Assembly (NCBI RefSeq): GCF_014646995.1
Contig: NZ_BMOI01000004.1
Coordinates: 95,860-159,859, forward strand
Origin: Curtobacterium luteum
GTDB taxonomy: Bacteria; Actinomycetota; Actinomycetes; Actinomycetales; Microbacteriaceae
Reading direction: 5' to 3'
DNA length: 64,000 nucleotides
Shown here: piece after piece, positions 28,988 to 37,701 of the stretch
Numbering within the stretch: the stretch's first letter is position 1
Layout of the letters: every line of letters begins with the position of its first letter
Translations under genes and position numbers: made by a program
The notes under the pieces: model-generated
What the model was told of the DNA's origin: nothing
Database searches by the model: none
The model's input: the letters and a program-made list of their open reading frames with translations, nothing else

Positions 28988-29800
28988 GTGCATGTACTCA
29001 GCGTGAGCTCCCTCAAGGGTGGTGTCGGCAAGACGACGGTGACGCTCGGCCTGACCTCGGCCGCGTTCGCCAAGGGACTGCGCACGCTGGTGGTGGACCT
29101 CGACCCGCAGTCCGACGTCTCGACGGGCCTCGACATCAACCTCGCCGGACACCTGAACGTGGCCGACGTGCTCGAGAACCCGAAGGAGAAGATCGTCCGC
29201 CAGGCGATCGCCCCGTCCGGGTGGACCAAGGGCTCCCAGGGCAAGATCGACGTCATGGTCGGCTCGCCCTCGGCCATCAACTTCGACGGGCCGCACCCGT
29301 CGATCCGCGACATCTGGAAGCTCGAAGAGGCCCTCGCGAACGTCGAGCAGGACTACGAGCTCGTCCTCATCGACTGCGCGCCGTCGCTGAACGCCCTCAC
29401 CCGCACCGCGTGGGCGGCGTCCGACCGGGTCACCGTCGTCACCGAGCCGGGGCTGTTCTCCGTCGCCGCTGCCGACCGGGCACTCCGTGCGATCGAGGAG
29501 ATCCGACGCGGGCTCTCCCCCCGCCTGCAGCCGCTCGGCATCATCGTGAACCGGGCGCGCGTGCAGTCGCTCGAGCACCAGTTCCGCATCAAGGAGCTCC
29601 GCGACATGTTCGGGCCGCTCGTGCTGTCGCCGCAGCTGCCCGAGCGCACGTCGCTGCAGCAGGCGCAGGGTGCGGCGAAGCCGCTGCACGTCTGGCCGGG
29701 TGAGTCGGCGCAGGAGATGGCGAAGAACTTCGACCAGCTGCTCGAGCGCATCATGCGCACGGGCAAGATCGGCCCGTACGCCGAGGGCGGCGCGGCCTAG
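28988..29800 (+). CDS. Orphan ParA/Soj-family ATPase
   Basis: 270-residue Walker-type ATPase with deviant P-loop KGGVGKTTVT, DLDPQSDVSTGLDIN and VLIDCAPSLNALT. No parB follows, so a role in positioning a complex or in regulation is more likely than chromosome partition (inference). GTG 28988 gives the typical family start VHVLSVSSLKGG; TTG 28979 lies inside the -10. It faces two MerR regulators and garA across a repeat-filled gap. Confidence 0.92.
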   Translation: MHVLSVSSLKGGVGKTTVTLGLTSAAFAKGLRTLVVDLDPQSDVSTGLDINLAGHLNVADVLENPKEKIVRQAIAPSGWTKGSQGKIDVMVGSPSAINFDGPHPSIRDIWKLEEALANVEQDYELVLIDCAPSLNALTRTAWAASDRVTVVTEPGLFSVAAADRALRAIEEIRRGLSPRLQPLGIIVNRARVQSLEHQFRIKELRDMFGPLVLSPQLPERTSLQQAQGAAKPLHVWPGESAQEMAKNFDQLLERIMRTGKIGPYAEGGAA

Positions 29801-30135
29801 GTCCTGCCTGCGGGGCGCCGGTGACGCCTCGGCCGCGGTCCTGCCGGCGGGGCGCCCATGACGCCCCGGCCTCGGTCCTGCCGGCGGGGCGCCCGGCGCC
29901 CGTGACGCCGCGGCCCCGGCCTCGGTCCTGCCCGACGTTGGTCGTGACGTCGCTCGAGGGTCACGACTCCCCGCTCACAATCGGCCATCGGTCACGAAGC
30001 GTCGCTCGAACCCCGCGACACCGACCGCGCGTGACCGCTCGACGGACACTCAGCGGGGTGTCGCGACCCGGCAACGCCAGGGCCAGGCAGCGGCGACCAC
30101 GCCCGACAGCGCCGGGCAACGGCCCGGCAGCAGCG
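29801..30135. repeat. Repeats between convergent parA and merR
   Basis: 335 bp, no gene. First comes a 37-bp tandem repeat starting GTCCTGCCGGCGGGGCGCCC, with copies at 29801, 29838 and 29875 (the last with a 13-bp insert) and a stub at 29925. Then a family-A nested palindrome at 29958-30069, and a GCCCGGCAG-type short repeat to 30135. Confidence 0.8.
29958..30069. repeat. Family-A nested palindrome, copy 3
   Basis: GGGTCACGACTCCCCGCT and AGCGGGGTGTCGCGACCC are the outer arms; GGTCACGAAGCGTCGC and GCGACACC...GCGTGACC are the inner pair. Same size and layout as the copies at 12737 and 12880, with more divergent loops. Confidence 0.75.
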
Positions 30136-30696
30136 TCAGGACGCGCGCGACGCCCGGCGAGCGGCGAGCTCGTCGTCCGGATCGGCAGCGGGAGCCGCGT
30201 CGAGCTCCACGAGGGAGGACTCGACCTCGCGCAGGACCTTGCCCACCGCGATGCCGAACACGCCCTGCCCACGGGAGACCAGGTCGATGACCTCGTCGTC
30301 GGAGGTGCACAGGTAGACCGAGGCACCGTCGGACATCAGGGTGGTCTGTGCGAGATCGGACACGCCCGACTCCCGCAGCTGGTTCACCGCGGTGCGGATC
30401 TGCTGCAGCGAGATGCCGGTGTCGAGCAGCCGCTTCACGAGCTTGAGCACGAGGATGTCGCGGAACCCGTAGAGCCGCTGCGAGCCGGAACCCGCGGCAC
30501 CACGGATCGTCGGCTGCACGAGTTCGGTCCGGGCCCAGTAGTCGAGCTGACGGTAGGAGATGCCGGCTGCACGGGCGGCGACGGTGCCGCGGTAGCCGTT
30601 CTGCTCGTCGTGCTCGGGCATGCCGTCGGTGAAGAGCAGACCGAGGTCGTACCGCGTCATGTCCGACCCGGTACCGGGGGTGTCAGTCCCACTCAT
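30136..30696 (-). CDS. MerR-family regulator (Rv1830-like)
   Basis: 186 residues from ATG 30696 (GGAAGG 7 nt upstream). The winged-helix MerR domain has GYRGTVAARAAGISYRQLDYW at about 43-63 and RLYGFRDILVLKLVKRLLD; a helical region (GISLQQIRTAVNQLRE) and a C-terminal domain with LVSRGQGVFGIAVGKV follow, as in Rv1830-type proteins. Downstream of ftsR and garA, as in mycobacteria, but without the DUF151 nuclease gene normally between the two MerR genes. An imperfect CTCAACCC/GGGTGAGG pair upstream (about 30722-30755) may be an operator. Confidence 0.9.
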   Translation of the reverse strand: MSGTDTPGTGSDMTRYDLGLLFTDGMPEHDEQNGYRGTVAARAAGISYRQLDYWARTELVQPTIRGAAGSGSQRLYGFRDILVLKLVKRLLDTGISLQQIRTAVNQLRESGVSDLAQTTLMSDGASVYLCTSDDEVIDLVSRGQGVFGIAVGKVLREVESSLVELDAAPAADPDDELAARRASRAS

Positions 30697-30886
30697 GCGC
30701 TTGCCTTCCACGACGATCGAGCCCTCACCCGAAGCTTCAATGCCGGGTTGAGAGTTGTTCCGAGGTCCACGGTAGCGACTCCGAGCCGTCGCGCGCGGGA
30801 CATCCGCTCCGGCGCGTCCGGCGTGTCGAGGATACGCCCCGCCCTCCGACACCCGCCAGAAACGGGAGCCTCCCCCAGCGAGCGCT

Positions 30887-31591
30887 TCATGCGTCGAGAC
30901 GCCCGATCGCCGACCGGATGAGCTGCGATCGGATGGTCTCGAGGTGCCCCGCGATCTCCCGAGCGAGTTCGGTGGCCTTGGCCTTCGACGTGGCGTCTCC
31001 GCGACGCGAGACCGGCATCAGCGCGGACTCGATCAGCCCGACCTCACGCTCCGCCGTCGCCCGGAAGGTCCGCAGGTGCCGCGGTTCGATGCCGGAGCGC
31101 TGCAGCTCGACGAGCGCCTTCAGGACCGCGACGGCGTCGTCGCCGTAGGTGTCGGTCGCGGGCAGCAGGGACGCGGTGACCGCATCGGCGAGCAGCATCG
31201 GCGTGGCCCCGGCAGCGCGGACGGTCTCCTCGCGCGTGTAGCGGCGCTCGCGCCCGAGGATCGACGGCTTCGGTGCTTCTCCCCCACCCGGCAGCGTCGG
31301 TTCGCGACCCGCGTCGAGGTCGGCGAGGTACTCCTTGATGACCTTGAGCGGCAGGTAGTGGTCGCGCTGCAGTCCGAGGATGATGCGCAGGCGCTCGACG
31401 TCGGCCGGCGAGAACTTGCGGTAGCCGCTGGCGGTGCGGACCGGCGTGACGAGTTCGCGTTCCTCGAGGAAGCGCAGCTTCGAACCGGCGAGGTCCGGGA
31501 ACTCCGGCTTGAGGCGAGCGAGGACCTGCCCGATCGTGAGCAGGTCCGGCGCCGCCGACCCCGCCCGGGCCGCGGCGGACCGCGCGGGCAC
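30887..31591 (-). CDS. FtsR-like MerR regulator (Rv1828-like)
   Basis: 234 residues. N-terminal HTH (LTIGQVLARLKPEFPDLAGS) followed by KLRFLEERELVTPVRTASGY and RKFSPADVERLRIILGLQRD, matching the FtsR/Rv1828 family that activates ftsZ in corynebacteria. Its GTG start at 31591 shares the last base of the garA TAG stop (TAGTG), indicating tight translational coupling. A C-terminal helical domain senses unknown signals. Confidence 0.9.
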   Translation of the reverse strand: MPARSAAARAGSAAPDLLTIGQVLARLKPEFPDLAGSKLRFLEERELVTPVRTASGYRKFSPADVERLRIILGLQRDHYLPLKVIKEYLADLDAGREPTLPGGGEAPKPSILGRERRYTREETVRAAGATPMLLADAVTASLLPATDTYGDDAVAVLKALVELQRSGIEPRHLRTFRATAEREVGLIESALMPVSRRGDATSKAKATELAREIAGHLETIRSQLIRSAIGRLDA

Positions 31592-32082
31592 TACGCGGTC
31601 GCCAGGCGCGCCAGGTCGACCCGGGAGGCGTAGAAGGTCAGGCGGAACTTGCCGACCTGGACCTCGGACCCGTCGGTGAGCAGTGCCTCGTCGATGCGGG
31701 CACCGTCGAAGTAGGTGCCGTTGAGCGACCCGAGGTCCTTCACGGTGAAGCTCGTGCCGTGGCGGAGGAACTGCGCGTGCTTGCGCGACACCGTGACGTC
31801 GTCGAGGAAGATGTCGGCGTCGGGGTGCCGACCGGCCGTCGTGACGTCGGAGTCGAGGAGGAACCGCGCGCCCACGTTCGGGCCGCGACGGACCACGAGG
31901 AGCGCCGAGCCGGAGGGCAGCGCCGTGATCGCGTCGCGCTCTTCCGTCGAGATGCCGGACTCGGGCGTGAGGGCGGCAGCCTGCTCCAGGCTGAAGGTCA
32001 TCGTCGTGTCGACGAGTCGCTGCTGCTGGGTGCGAGCGTCGTTGCCGGCCGGACCCTGCTGCGGGACCACTGGATCGGACAT
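31591..32082 (-). CDS. garA: GarA/OdhI-type FHA protein
   Basis: 163 residues: an N-terminal acceptor segment with adjacent threonines (LVDTTMTF, Thr26-Thr27) equivalent to the ETTS motif phosphorylated by PknB/PknG, then an FHA domain (AGRHPDADIFLDDVTVSRKH, GSLNGTYFDG). In relatives the unphosphorylated form inhibits 2-oxoglutarate dehydrogenase and glutamate dehydrogenase, and phosphorylation releases it. ATG 32082 with GGGAGG; promoter TACGCT at 32114-32109. First gene of the operon with two MerR regulators. Confidence 0.93.
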   Translation of the reverse strand: MSDPVVPQQGPAGNDARTQQQRLVDTTMTFSLEQAAALTPESGISTEERDAITALPSGSALLVVRRGPNVGARFLLDSDVTTAGRHPDADIFLDDVTVSRKHAQFLRHGTSFTVKDLGSLNGTYFDGARIDEALLTDGSEVQVGKFRLTFYASRVDLARLATA

Positions 32083-32108
32083 CGTGGACCTCCCTCTCTT
32101 GGCCCATC

Positions 32109-32114
32109 AGCGTA
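32109..32114 (-). promoter_or_regulatory. -10 hexamer TACGCT for the garA operon
   Basis: Minus-strand TACGCT 26 nt before ATG 32082, leaving a leader of about 20 nt that holds the GAGAGGGAGG ribosome-binding site. Confidence 0.45.
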
Positions 32115-32205
32115 TCGGAAACGGGTGACCCCGCGGGAGCCCGGAAACGGGCTGTTCACAACTCGGCAGTCCGCGATCAGCGAACGTGCACGGCACCCAC
32201 ACCGA

Positions 32206-32252
32206 GACAACGGGAGGGACGGCGCATGCCCGCACCGCGCCTCCCGTCCGTC
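32206..32252 (-). terminator. GGAGGC-family hairpin downstream of the GH18 gene
   Basis: ACGGGAGG on the left and CGCCTCCCGTCCGTC on the right, around GGCGCATGCCCGCACC, form an imperfect stem 44 nt after the GH18 stop and upstream of garA. It would insulate the two operons. Confidence 0.6.
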
Positions 32253-32295
32253 ACATGGTCGCCACCGGCGGACCGACACTGCCGGGGCGGAGGCG

Positions 32296-33849
32296 TCACT
32301 GCTGCAGATCCGACAGGATCTGCTTGATCTCGGAGTCCTTGAGCTTCACCCACGGCGAGCCGTCGGGGTCGCTGGTCGAGGCCTCCGGGCTGTCGCCGGT
32401 GTTCCACCACTTCGCCTGGTACGGCACGCCGTCGAACAGGACCCGCGCCCCGGTGTCGTACTGCTTCGTGCCGGACCACGACGGGTAGGTGCCCTTCGGC
32501 AGCGTGACCTGCTGCACCGGCTTCTCGCCCTGCAGCACCGGGCCGATGAGCTGCCACGGCGTCTCGTAGGCGCTGAGCACCGGGTCGTCCGGCAGGTCGC
32601 CCGAGGTCCACCACTTCGCCTCGTAGACGTTGTGGTGCCAGACGATCTTCGTGCCCTCGAGGTAGGACGCGTCCGCGCTCCACACCGGGTACGGGCTCGT
32701 CTTCGGGTCGTCGGTCGGTTGCACGGTCGCGCTCGGCTCGGCCTTCGTGACGTCCGATGCCGCCGCGACGATCCCGCCGGTGAAGCCCTTGCCGAGGACG
32801 TCGGCGAACAGGACACCGCCCTGGTCGACCCCCGAGCAGGAGTTCGACACCGTCGACAGGTTGACGTAGTTCGACCCGCAGGTGGTGTCACGGTTCAGGG
32901 ACCACATCGACATGCGCCCGAGTCCGCGCTCCCGCGCCCACGCGTTGAGCTTCGTCGCGTCGGCGAGCGAGAACACCTCGTCCTGCTCGTCGTTCTGGCC
33001 GATCATCGGCGTCGCGCCGATCTTGTGCCAGAGCGTCCGGTCGCCGAGCGGCGTGCCCGACCGCGTGTACAGGATGCCGAGCTGGCGCTGGACCTCCTGC
33101 AGGGTCTGGACCGAGGCCGAGTACATGCTCTGGCTCGAGCCCTTGCTCTGGCCGTAGTCCATCGTCATCGCGTTGACGCCGGCGAGGTCGACCCCGGCCT
33201 TGAGGAACTGCGCGACCGCGGTGGTCCCGTCGCTCGTCAGGCCACCGGGTGCCGCGGGCAGCGTGAGCCAGACGGCGAGCGGGTGGCCCGCCGCGCGACG
33301 CTCGTCCTGCAGCTGCTTCACGGCGGCGGCTCGACGCTTCCCCGCGGCGTGGTTCGTGAGGTCGTCGCCCTCGACGTCGAAGTCGACCGTGCTGACGTCG
33401 TAGCGCTGCACGACCGTCCGGTACGCCCCGACGAGGTCCGACGCGCTCGTGCAGGTCGTGGCGAGCTCGTCGTTCGCGAGTCCGCCGAAGGACACACCGA
33501 CCTCGCCCTTCTGCTGCTCGAGCCGGGCGATCCGCCGGTCGAGGTCGAGCGAGTCGGACGCGCCCTGCAGCGAGTACGCCGAGCCCCACGTCGGGGTGCA
33601 GGCGGCGTCGTGGTCGGCGACCACGAACGAGAGCATGACGTCGCGGCCCTTCGCGGACTTGACGTCCTCGAAGGCGAAGGTCGGGGTGGCGGTCACGTCC
33701 GTGTAGGCGGCGAACCAGCTCTGCTGGGCGTCGGCTGCGTGCGCGGACTGCCACCGGTCGAAGCCGGCGTAGCCGCCGACCGCGACCGCGGCGGTCACCA
33801 CGACCGCGAGGCCGACCCGGAACGGGGAGAGTCGTCTGGTGGAGGACAT
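32296..33849 (-). CDS. Exported GH18 (chitinase-like) hydrolase with two CBM5/12 modules
   Basis: 517 residues from ATG 33849, which shares one base with the synthase stop (TGATG). Signal-anchor at about 11-30; GH18 barrel with the catalytic DxxDxDxE-type strand as STVDFDVE (Glu160), AMTMDYG and MSMWSLNRD; a Thr/Pro linker; then CBM5/12 modules at about 386-435 and 453-505, each with YPxW and AKWW(T/N)(S/T)GD. Family members cleave beta-1,4-GlcNAc polymers. Coupling to a GT2 synthase suggests trimming or release of a chitin-like exopolymer (inference). Confidence 0.9.
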   Translation of the reverse strand: MSSTRRLSPFRVGLAVVVTAAVAVGGYAGFDRWQSAHAADAQQSWFAAYTDVTATPTFAFEDVKSAKGRDVMLSFVVADHDAACTPTWGSAYSLQGASDSLDLDRRIARLEQQKGEVGVSFGGLANDELATTCTSASDLVGAYRTVVQRYDVSTVDFDVEGDDLTNHAAGKRRAAAVKQLQDERRAAGHPLAVWLTLPAAPGGLTSDGTTAVAQFLKAGVDLAGVNAMTMDYGQSKGSSQSMYSASVQTLQEVQRQLGILYTRSGTPLGDRTLWHKIGATPMIGQNDEQDEVFSLADATKLNAWARERGLGRMSMWSLNRDTTCGSNYVNLSTVSNSCSGVDQGGVLFADVLGKGFTGGIVAAASDVTKAEPSATVQPTDDPKTSPYPVWSADASYLEGTKIVWHHNVYEAKWWTSGDLPDDPVLSAYETPWQLIGPVLQGEKPVQQVTLPKGTYPSWSGTKQYDTGARVLFDGVPYQAKWWNTGDSPEASTSDPDGSPWVKLKDSEIKQILSDLQQ

Positions 33850-36257
33850 CAGGCAGCGGTCCGTTCGTCGGAGGTGGTGGTCGTGACGGTCGGGGTGCTC
33901 CGGGTCGCCGGGGCGCCGACGGTGCCGACGCCGTGGCGGGTCGGCATCTCCGCCCCGCCGTGGCCGAAGTAGAGCACCGCGCGCCAGTCCTCGACGACCG
34001 GCTCCGGCTCCGGCAGCAGGCCCCTGCGCGCGGCCTTCCGGTCCTGTCGTGCCTGCCGGCGACGGGCGCGACGGGCGGCCCGGGCGGTCGGGTCGTAGTA
34101 CATCCACTTCGTGGCCCAGAGCCAGACGTCGACGATCGAGTTCCAGATGCCGATGTAGGCGACGATCGCGTACAGCGCGAGCAGGGCGTTGAACGCCGCG
34201 AACACGGCGTTGCCCCAGTTCTGCGCCTGGGAGTCGCGAACGAACGTGAAGACCGAGAACGCGACCATCGCGTACGGCGCGAGGACGTACAGCGCGGGCG
34301 AGGCCGTCCGGTCGCGGACCTTCGGGGTGCGGGCGAACGGGATCTTCTTCGCCGTCAGCGCCTGCTGGACACTCTTGAGCACGCCGGCCACGTTCACCGG
34401 CATCAGGATGAGGTTGAAGCCGTAGATCCGGAGGATGTCGGTGCGCTTGTAGCCGCAGTACTTCAGGTCCGAAGCGAACAGCCAGAAGTACGGCAGCGCG
34501 GCGAGCAGCACCATCGGGCTGAGCAGCCGGGAGTCGTACGGGTAGGCGAGCAGGAAGATGAGCCCGAGCGACCCCCACGCGATCGAAGCCATGTAGTTGA
34601 CGCGGAGCGACATCTCCACGATCCCGACGCGCTCCCCGCGCTGCCGGCGCTCGCGCACCTGGCGGAGGTACTTCGGGAGGATGAGCAGCCCGCCGTTGGC
34701 CCAGCGGCGACGCTGGACGATGAGCGAGCCGAAGTCCGGCGGGGTCGCGCTGTAGGACAGCCGCTCGGGGTAGTTCACGAGGGTCCAGCCGTGCATGCCG
34801 AGGTCGACGCTCGACTCGGTGTCCTCGATGACCGTGCGGTCCTGCACGTAGCGCTTCACCTCGAAGCCGCCGACGGTCTCGACCTCCTCGATGTCGCGCA
34901 ACGCCCGGGTCCGGATGACCGCGTTCGCGCCGACCCAGAAGGTGGCGTTGTGGCGGGACATGCCCTGGTGGAGGATGTGCTGGATGTCGGTGGTCGCACC
35001 GGCGAGCCGCTCGATGCGGGTCGCCGCGCCCCGGAAGGACGAGTACGGCGTCTGGGTCACGGCGACGCGGGCGTTCTCCGGCTGCTCGAGGAAGTACACG
35101 AGCCGCAGGCAGTAGTCGCGGAGCAGCACCGAGTCGGCGTCGAGGGTCAGGACGTAGTCGGACGCCGGGACGACGAGGTCCGCGGTCGTCGGGTCCGACA
35201 CGGTCCGGAGCACCGTGCCGCTCGCGGTCTCCTCGAACGCGTACGCGCCACCGAGCAGGCCGATGTACGAGTTGAGGTTCATCGCCTTGTTCGCCTCGTC
35301 GGAGAGGTTCACGAACCGCTTCCGCTCGAAGGTCGTGATCTCGGCAGTGAAGGTCCAGGCGAGGCGACGGGTCAGCTCGAGGGCGCGGGCGCTGGTGACC
35401 TCGGTGAAGGCGTGGTCGGCAGCGACGGCGTCGACGATCGCGGCCTCGAGGGCCTCCGAGGTCAGTCGGAACTCGTCGGCGAGCGCGACGAGGACCTGGT
35501 CGTGGAAGAAGTGGTCGACGTGGTCGACGACCTCGTGCTCACGGGCGTGCCGTCGGAGCCACGCGTCGGCCCAGCGGTGGTGCTCGACGAGGGTGCGGAG
35601 CGCGTCGACCGAGGCCTGCGGCGCGGTGTCGGCGTCGATCTCGGCGACGAGCAGCGCCTCCTGGAACCGGCGGGACGGCGCCGCGAGCTGCGACTGGATC
35701 CGGCCGGCAACGGCCCGGGTGCGCTCGAGCTTGTCGGCCACCTCGGGGTCGGTCGGGAACGGGGCGTCGTCGACGAGCAGGACGACGCGGAGGTTCGGGT
35801 ACTCCTGCAGCGCGGCCGACCACAGCGTCGTGGCGACCACGTCGGGCTCCTCGGCGTAGCTCGGCACCAGGACCGTCATCGGTGCCTCGTGGCCCTCGGC
35901 GAAGTGGCGGTCGAGCTCGGCGCGCGGGACGCGGACGTGGGTGGCGAAGCGTTCCATCGCACCCTGGCGGGCGATGAGGTGCATGAGGGCGGAGAACGTC
36001 AGGAAGGTGACGACGACCAGGTATGAGAGCGCCTCCGTGGTGAAGCGGAAGCTCTCGGTGCCGTAGTCGAGGAACTGGCGGATCACGGTGTACACGACGT
36101 ACGCGAGCCAGAACGCGATGGTGAGGATGATCGCGATGCGACCGGAGACGAGCTTCCGGTCGGAGGGTCGGGCGTGGAGGGTGTCGAGCGGGCGGGTACG
36201 ACGCTCGGAACCCCACTGCCTGCGGCGCACGGGGGCGCCGTCGAGCTGTTCGGGCAT
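33849..36257 (-). CDS. Membrane GT2 polysaccharide synthase (cellulose/chitin-synthase-like)
   Basis: 802 residues from ATG 36257 (AAGGA 7 nt upstream). Two N-terminal helices (about 40-60, 76-95), a cytoplasmic GT2 domain, then five or six C-terminal helices. The processive-synthase residues are in place: VDDAP (162-166), TLDADS (371-376), IEDTE (477-481) and QRRRW (515-519). An extra helical insert at about 170-310 between the first two motifs is unusual. The sugar is not determinable by eye; pairing with GH18-CBM5/12 favours GlcNAc. No PilZ domain is visible. Confidence 0.88.
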   Translation of the reverse strand: MPEQLDGAPVRRRQWGSERRTRPLDTLHARPSDRKLVSGRIAIILTIAFWLAYVVYTVIRQFLDYGTESFRFTTEALSYLVVVTFLTFSALMHLIARQGAMERFATHVRVPRAELDRHFAEGHEAPMTVLVPSYAEEPDVVATTLWSAALQEYPNLRVVLLVDDAPFPTDPEVADKLERTRAVAGRIQSQLAAPSRRFQEALLVAEIDADTAPQASVDALRTLVEHHRWADAWLRRHAREHEVVDHVDHFFHDQVLVALADEFRLTSEALEAAIVDAVAADHAFTEVTSARALELTRRLAWTFTAEITTFERKRFVNLSDEANKAMNLNSYIGLLGGAYAFEETASGTVLRTVSDPTTADLVVPASDYVLTLDADSVLLRDYCLRLVYFLEQPENARVAVTQTPYSSFRGAATRIERLAGATTDIQHILHQGMSRHNATFWVGANAVIRTRALRDIEEVETVGGFEVKRYVQDRTVIEDTESSVDLGMHGWTLVNYPERLSYSATPPDFGSLIVQRRRWANGGLLILPKYLRQVRERRQRGERVGIVEMSLRVNYMASIAWGSLGLIFLLAYPYDSRLLSPMVLLAALPYFWLFASDLKYCGYKRTDILRIYGFNLILMPVNVAGVLKSVQQALTAKKIPFARTPKVRDRTASPALYVLAPYAMVAFSVFTFVRDSQAQNWGNAVFAAFNALLALYAIVAYIGIWNSIVDVWLWATKWMYYDPTARAARRARRRQARQDRKAARRGLLPEPEPVVEDWRAVLYFGHGGAEMPTRHGVGTVGAPATRSTPTVTTTTSDERTAA

Positions 36258-36333
36258 GACGGTCCTTCTTGCGCGGGGGTCAGCGCGCCATCGGGTCGGC
36301 ACGCCGTCGGGTTGCCCCCGCCGGTCGGGTGCG

Positions 36334-36339
36334 AACCTA
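36334..36339 (-). promoter_or_regulatory. -10 hexamer TAGGTT for the GT2-GH18 operon
   Basis: Minus-strand TAGGTT about 77 nt before the GT2 start, leaving a leader of about 70 nt. No convincing -35. Confidence 0.4.
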
Positions 36340-36509
36340 CGGGGACAGAACGAACGGTGCAGACACCCGGAAGGGGGGTCCGGGGCACCTCCTGCGGGAA
36401 ACCGCACGATGTTGCGTGGAGGGGGTCCGCGCGTGTCGACCGCGGTCCGCTGCGGGCGGGGTCGGGCGGGCGCGCGAGTCGGCCGTGCGCGGGGTCGGGC
36501 GCGGCGGGT

Positions 36510-36676
36510 GGTCGCGACACCCCGCTCACCTCGGGCGGATGGTCACGAGGTGTCGCTCCGATCGGGCGGAAGCGACCGTTCGTGACCACTGGGCGGAACG
36601 AGCGCGGGGTGTCCCGACCCGGGCGGGAGCGACACGTCGTGACCCCTCGGCGGAACGGCCGCGGGTCGTCCCGACC
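36510..36676. repeat. Family-A nested palindrome, copy 4 plus partial copy
   Basis: Outer GGTCGCGACACCCCGCT (36510-36526) and GAGCGCGGGGTGTCCCGACC (36600-36619), inner GGTCACGAGGTGTCGCT and AGCGACCGTTCGTGACC. A right-half copy (AGCGACACGTCGTGACC, then GCGGGTCGTCCCGACC) follows to 36676. Confidence 0.75.
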
Positions 36677-36690
36677 GCAGCAGGGGTCGG

Positions 36691-37701
36691 TCAGCGCCCG
36701 CGGGCGAGGAGCCAGAGCAGGTAGGGCGCGCCGACCACGCCCGTGACGACGCCCACGGGCAGCGCCGTGCCCGGGATCGCGAACTGCGCGACGAGGTCGC
36801 TCGCGAGGGTGATCGCCGCGCCGACGGCAGCCGCGGGACCGAGGGCCACCCGGCCGCCGCCGACGATCCGCCGGGCGATCGGTGCTGCCATGAGCGCGAC
36901 GAACGACACCGGCCCGGCGGTCGCCACCGCCCCCGCGGTGAGGCAGACCGCGGTCAGGAGCAGCAGCACCTTCGCCCGGTCCGGACGGAGCCCCAGCGCC
37001 GACGCGACCTCGTCGCCGAGCGCGAGCACCGTCAGCCGGGGCGACTGCAGCAGCGCGAGCACCATGAGCACCACGAACGCGACGGCGAGGACGACGACCA
37101 GGTTCCGGTCGACCGCGTTGAGCGACCCGGACAACCAGAGGAGCGCCGTACCCGCCTGGGTCACGGTGCCGCTCGTGAGCATCCACCCGGTGACCGCGAG
37201 GCAGATCGCGGCGACCCCGATCCCGACGAGCACCACCCGGTTGCCGGTGATGCCCCGCTGCCAGGACAGCGCCGCGATCGCGAGCGACACCACGACGGCG
37301 CCGACGAGCACCGTGCCGAACAGCACCCCGCCGGACGCCCCGAACAGCACGATGGCGGTGATCCCGGCAGCGCTCGCGCCCGAGGTGACGCCGATGACGT
37401 CGGGGCTCGCGATCGGGTTCCGGACGACGCTCTGCACGATGGCGCCCGCCACCCCGAGCGCGGCGCCGACGAACACCGCGCCGAACACCCGGGGACCCCG
37501 GAGCTGTCCGATCACGAAGTCGGCGATCGCGTCGCCGTGGCCGAAGGCCGCCGCGACGACCTGTGCCGGGGAGAGCGGGATCTCGCCGACCCCGAGACCG
37601 GTGAGCACGAGGGCGACCACGACGGCCAGGAGCACGACGGTGACGACCAGTTCCCGGCGCGCGCCGACGAGCCGACGGCGCCGTGGCTGCACCGCCGTCA
37701 C
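36691..37701 (-). CDS. FecCD-type iron-siderophore ABC permease (second subunit)
   Basis: 336 residues, about ten membrane helices. FecCD hallmarks GAALGVAGAIVQSVVRNPIA, PDVIGVTSGASA, LALGDEVASALGL and GPVSFVALMAAPIARR. GTG 37701 overlaps the first permease stop as GTGA, so the pair is a heterodimer in the membrane. No binding protein or ATPase gene lies beside them, so these must be supplied from elsewhere. Confidence 0.93.
   Translation of the reverse strand: MTAVQPRRRRLVGARRELVVTVVLLAVVVALVLTGLGVGEIPLSPAQVVAAAFGHGDAIADFVIGQLRGPRVFGAVFVGAALGVAGAIVQSVVRNPIASPDVIGVTSGASAAGITAIVLFGASGGVLFGTVLVGAVVVSLAIAALSWQRGITGNRVVLVGIGVAAICLAVTGWMLTSGTVTQAGTALLWLSGSLNAVDRNLVVVLAVAFVVLMVLALLQSPRLTVLALGDEVASALGLRPDRAKVLLLLTAVCLTAGAVATAGPVSFVALMAAPIARRIVGGGRVALGPAAAVGAAITLASDLVAQFAIPGTALPVGVVTGVVGAPYLLWLLARGR

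Larger units (their letters stand above)
36258..36690. repeat. Intergenic region upstream of the GT2 gene
   Basis: 433 bp, no gene seen. The 36258-36425 part is the GT2 leader and promoter; it is rich in short complementary GC blocks (CGGGGGCAACCCG type) but matches no riboswitch I know. The 36510-36676 part is a family-A palindrome plus a partial second copy, abutting the fecCD 3' end. Confidence 0.6.

Noticed and set aside
36258..36510. Known riboswitch in the GT2 leader
   Set aside because: The GC-rich leader has some GGCAACCCG-like blocks but lacks the ordered conserved elements of the c-di-GMP or c-di-AMP classes.
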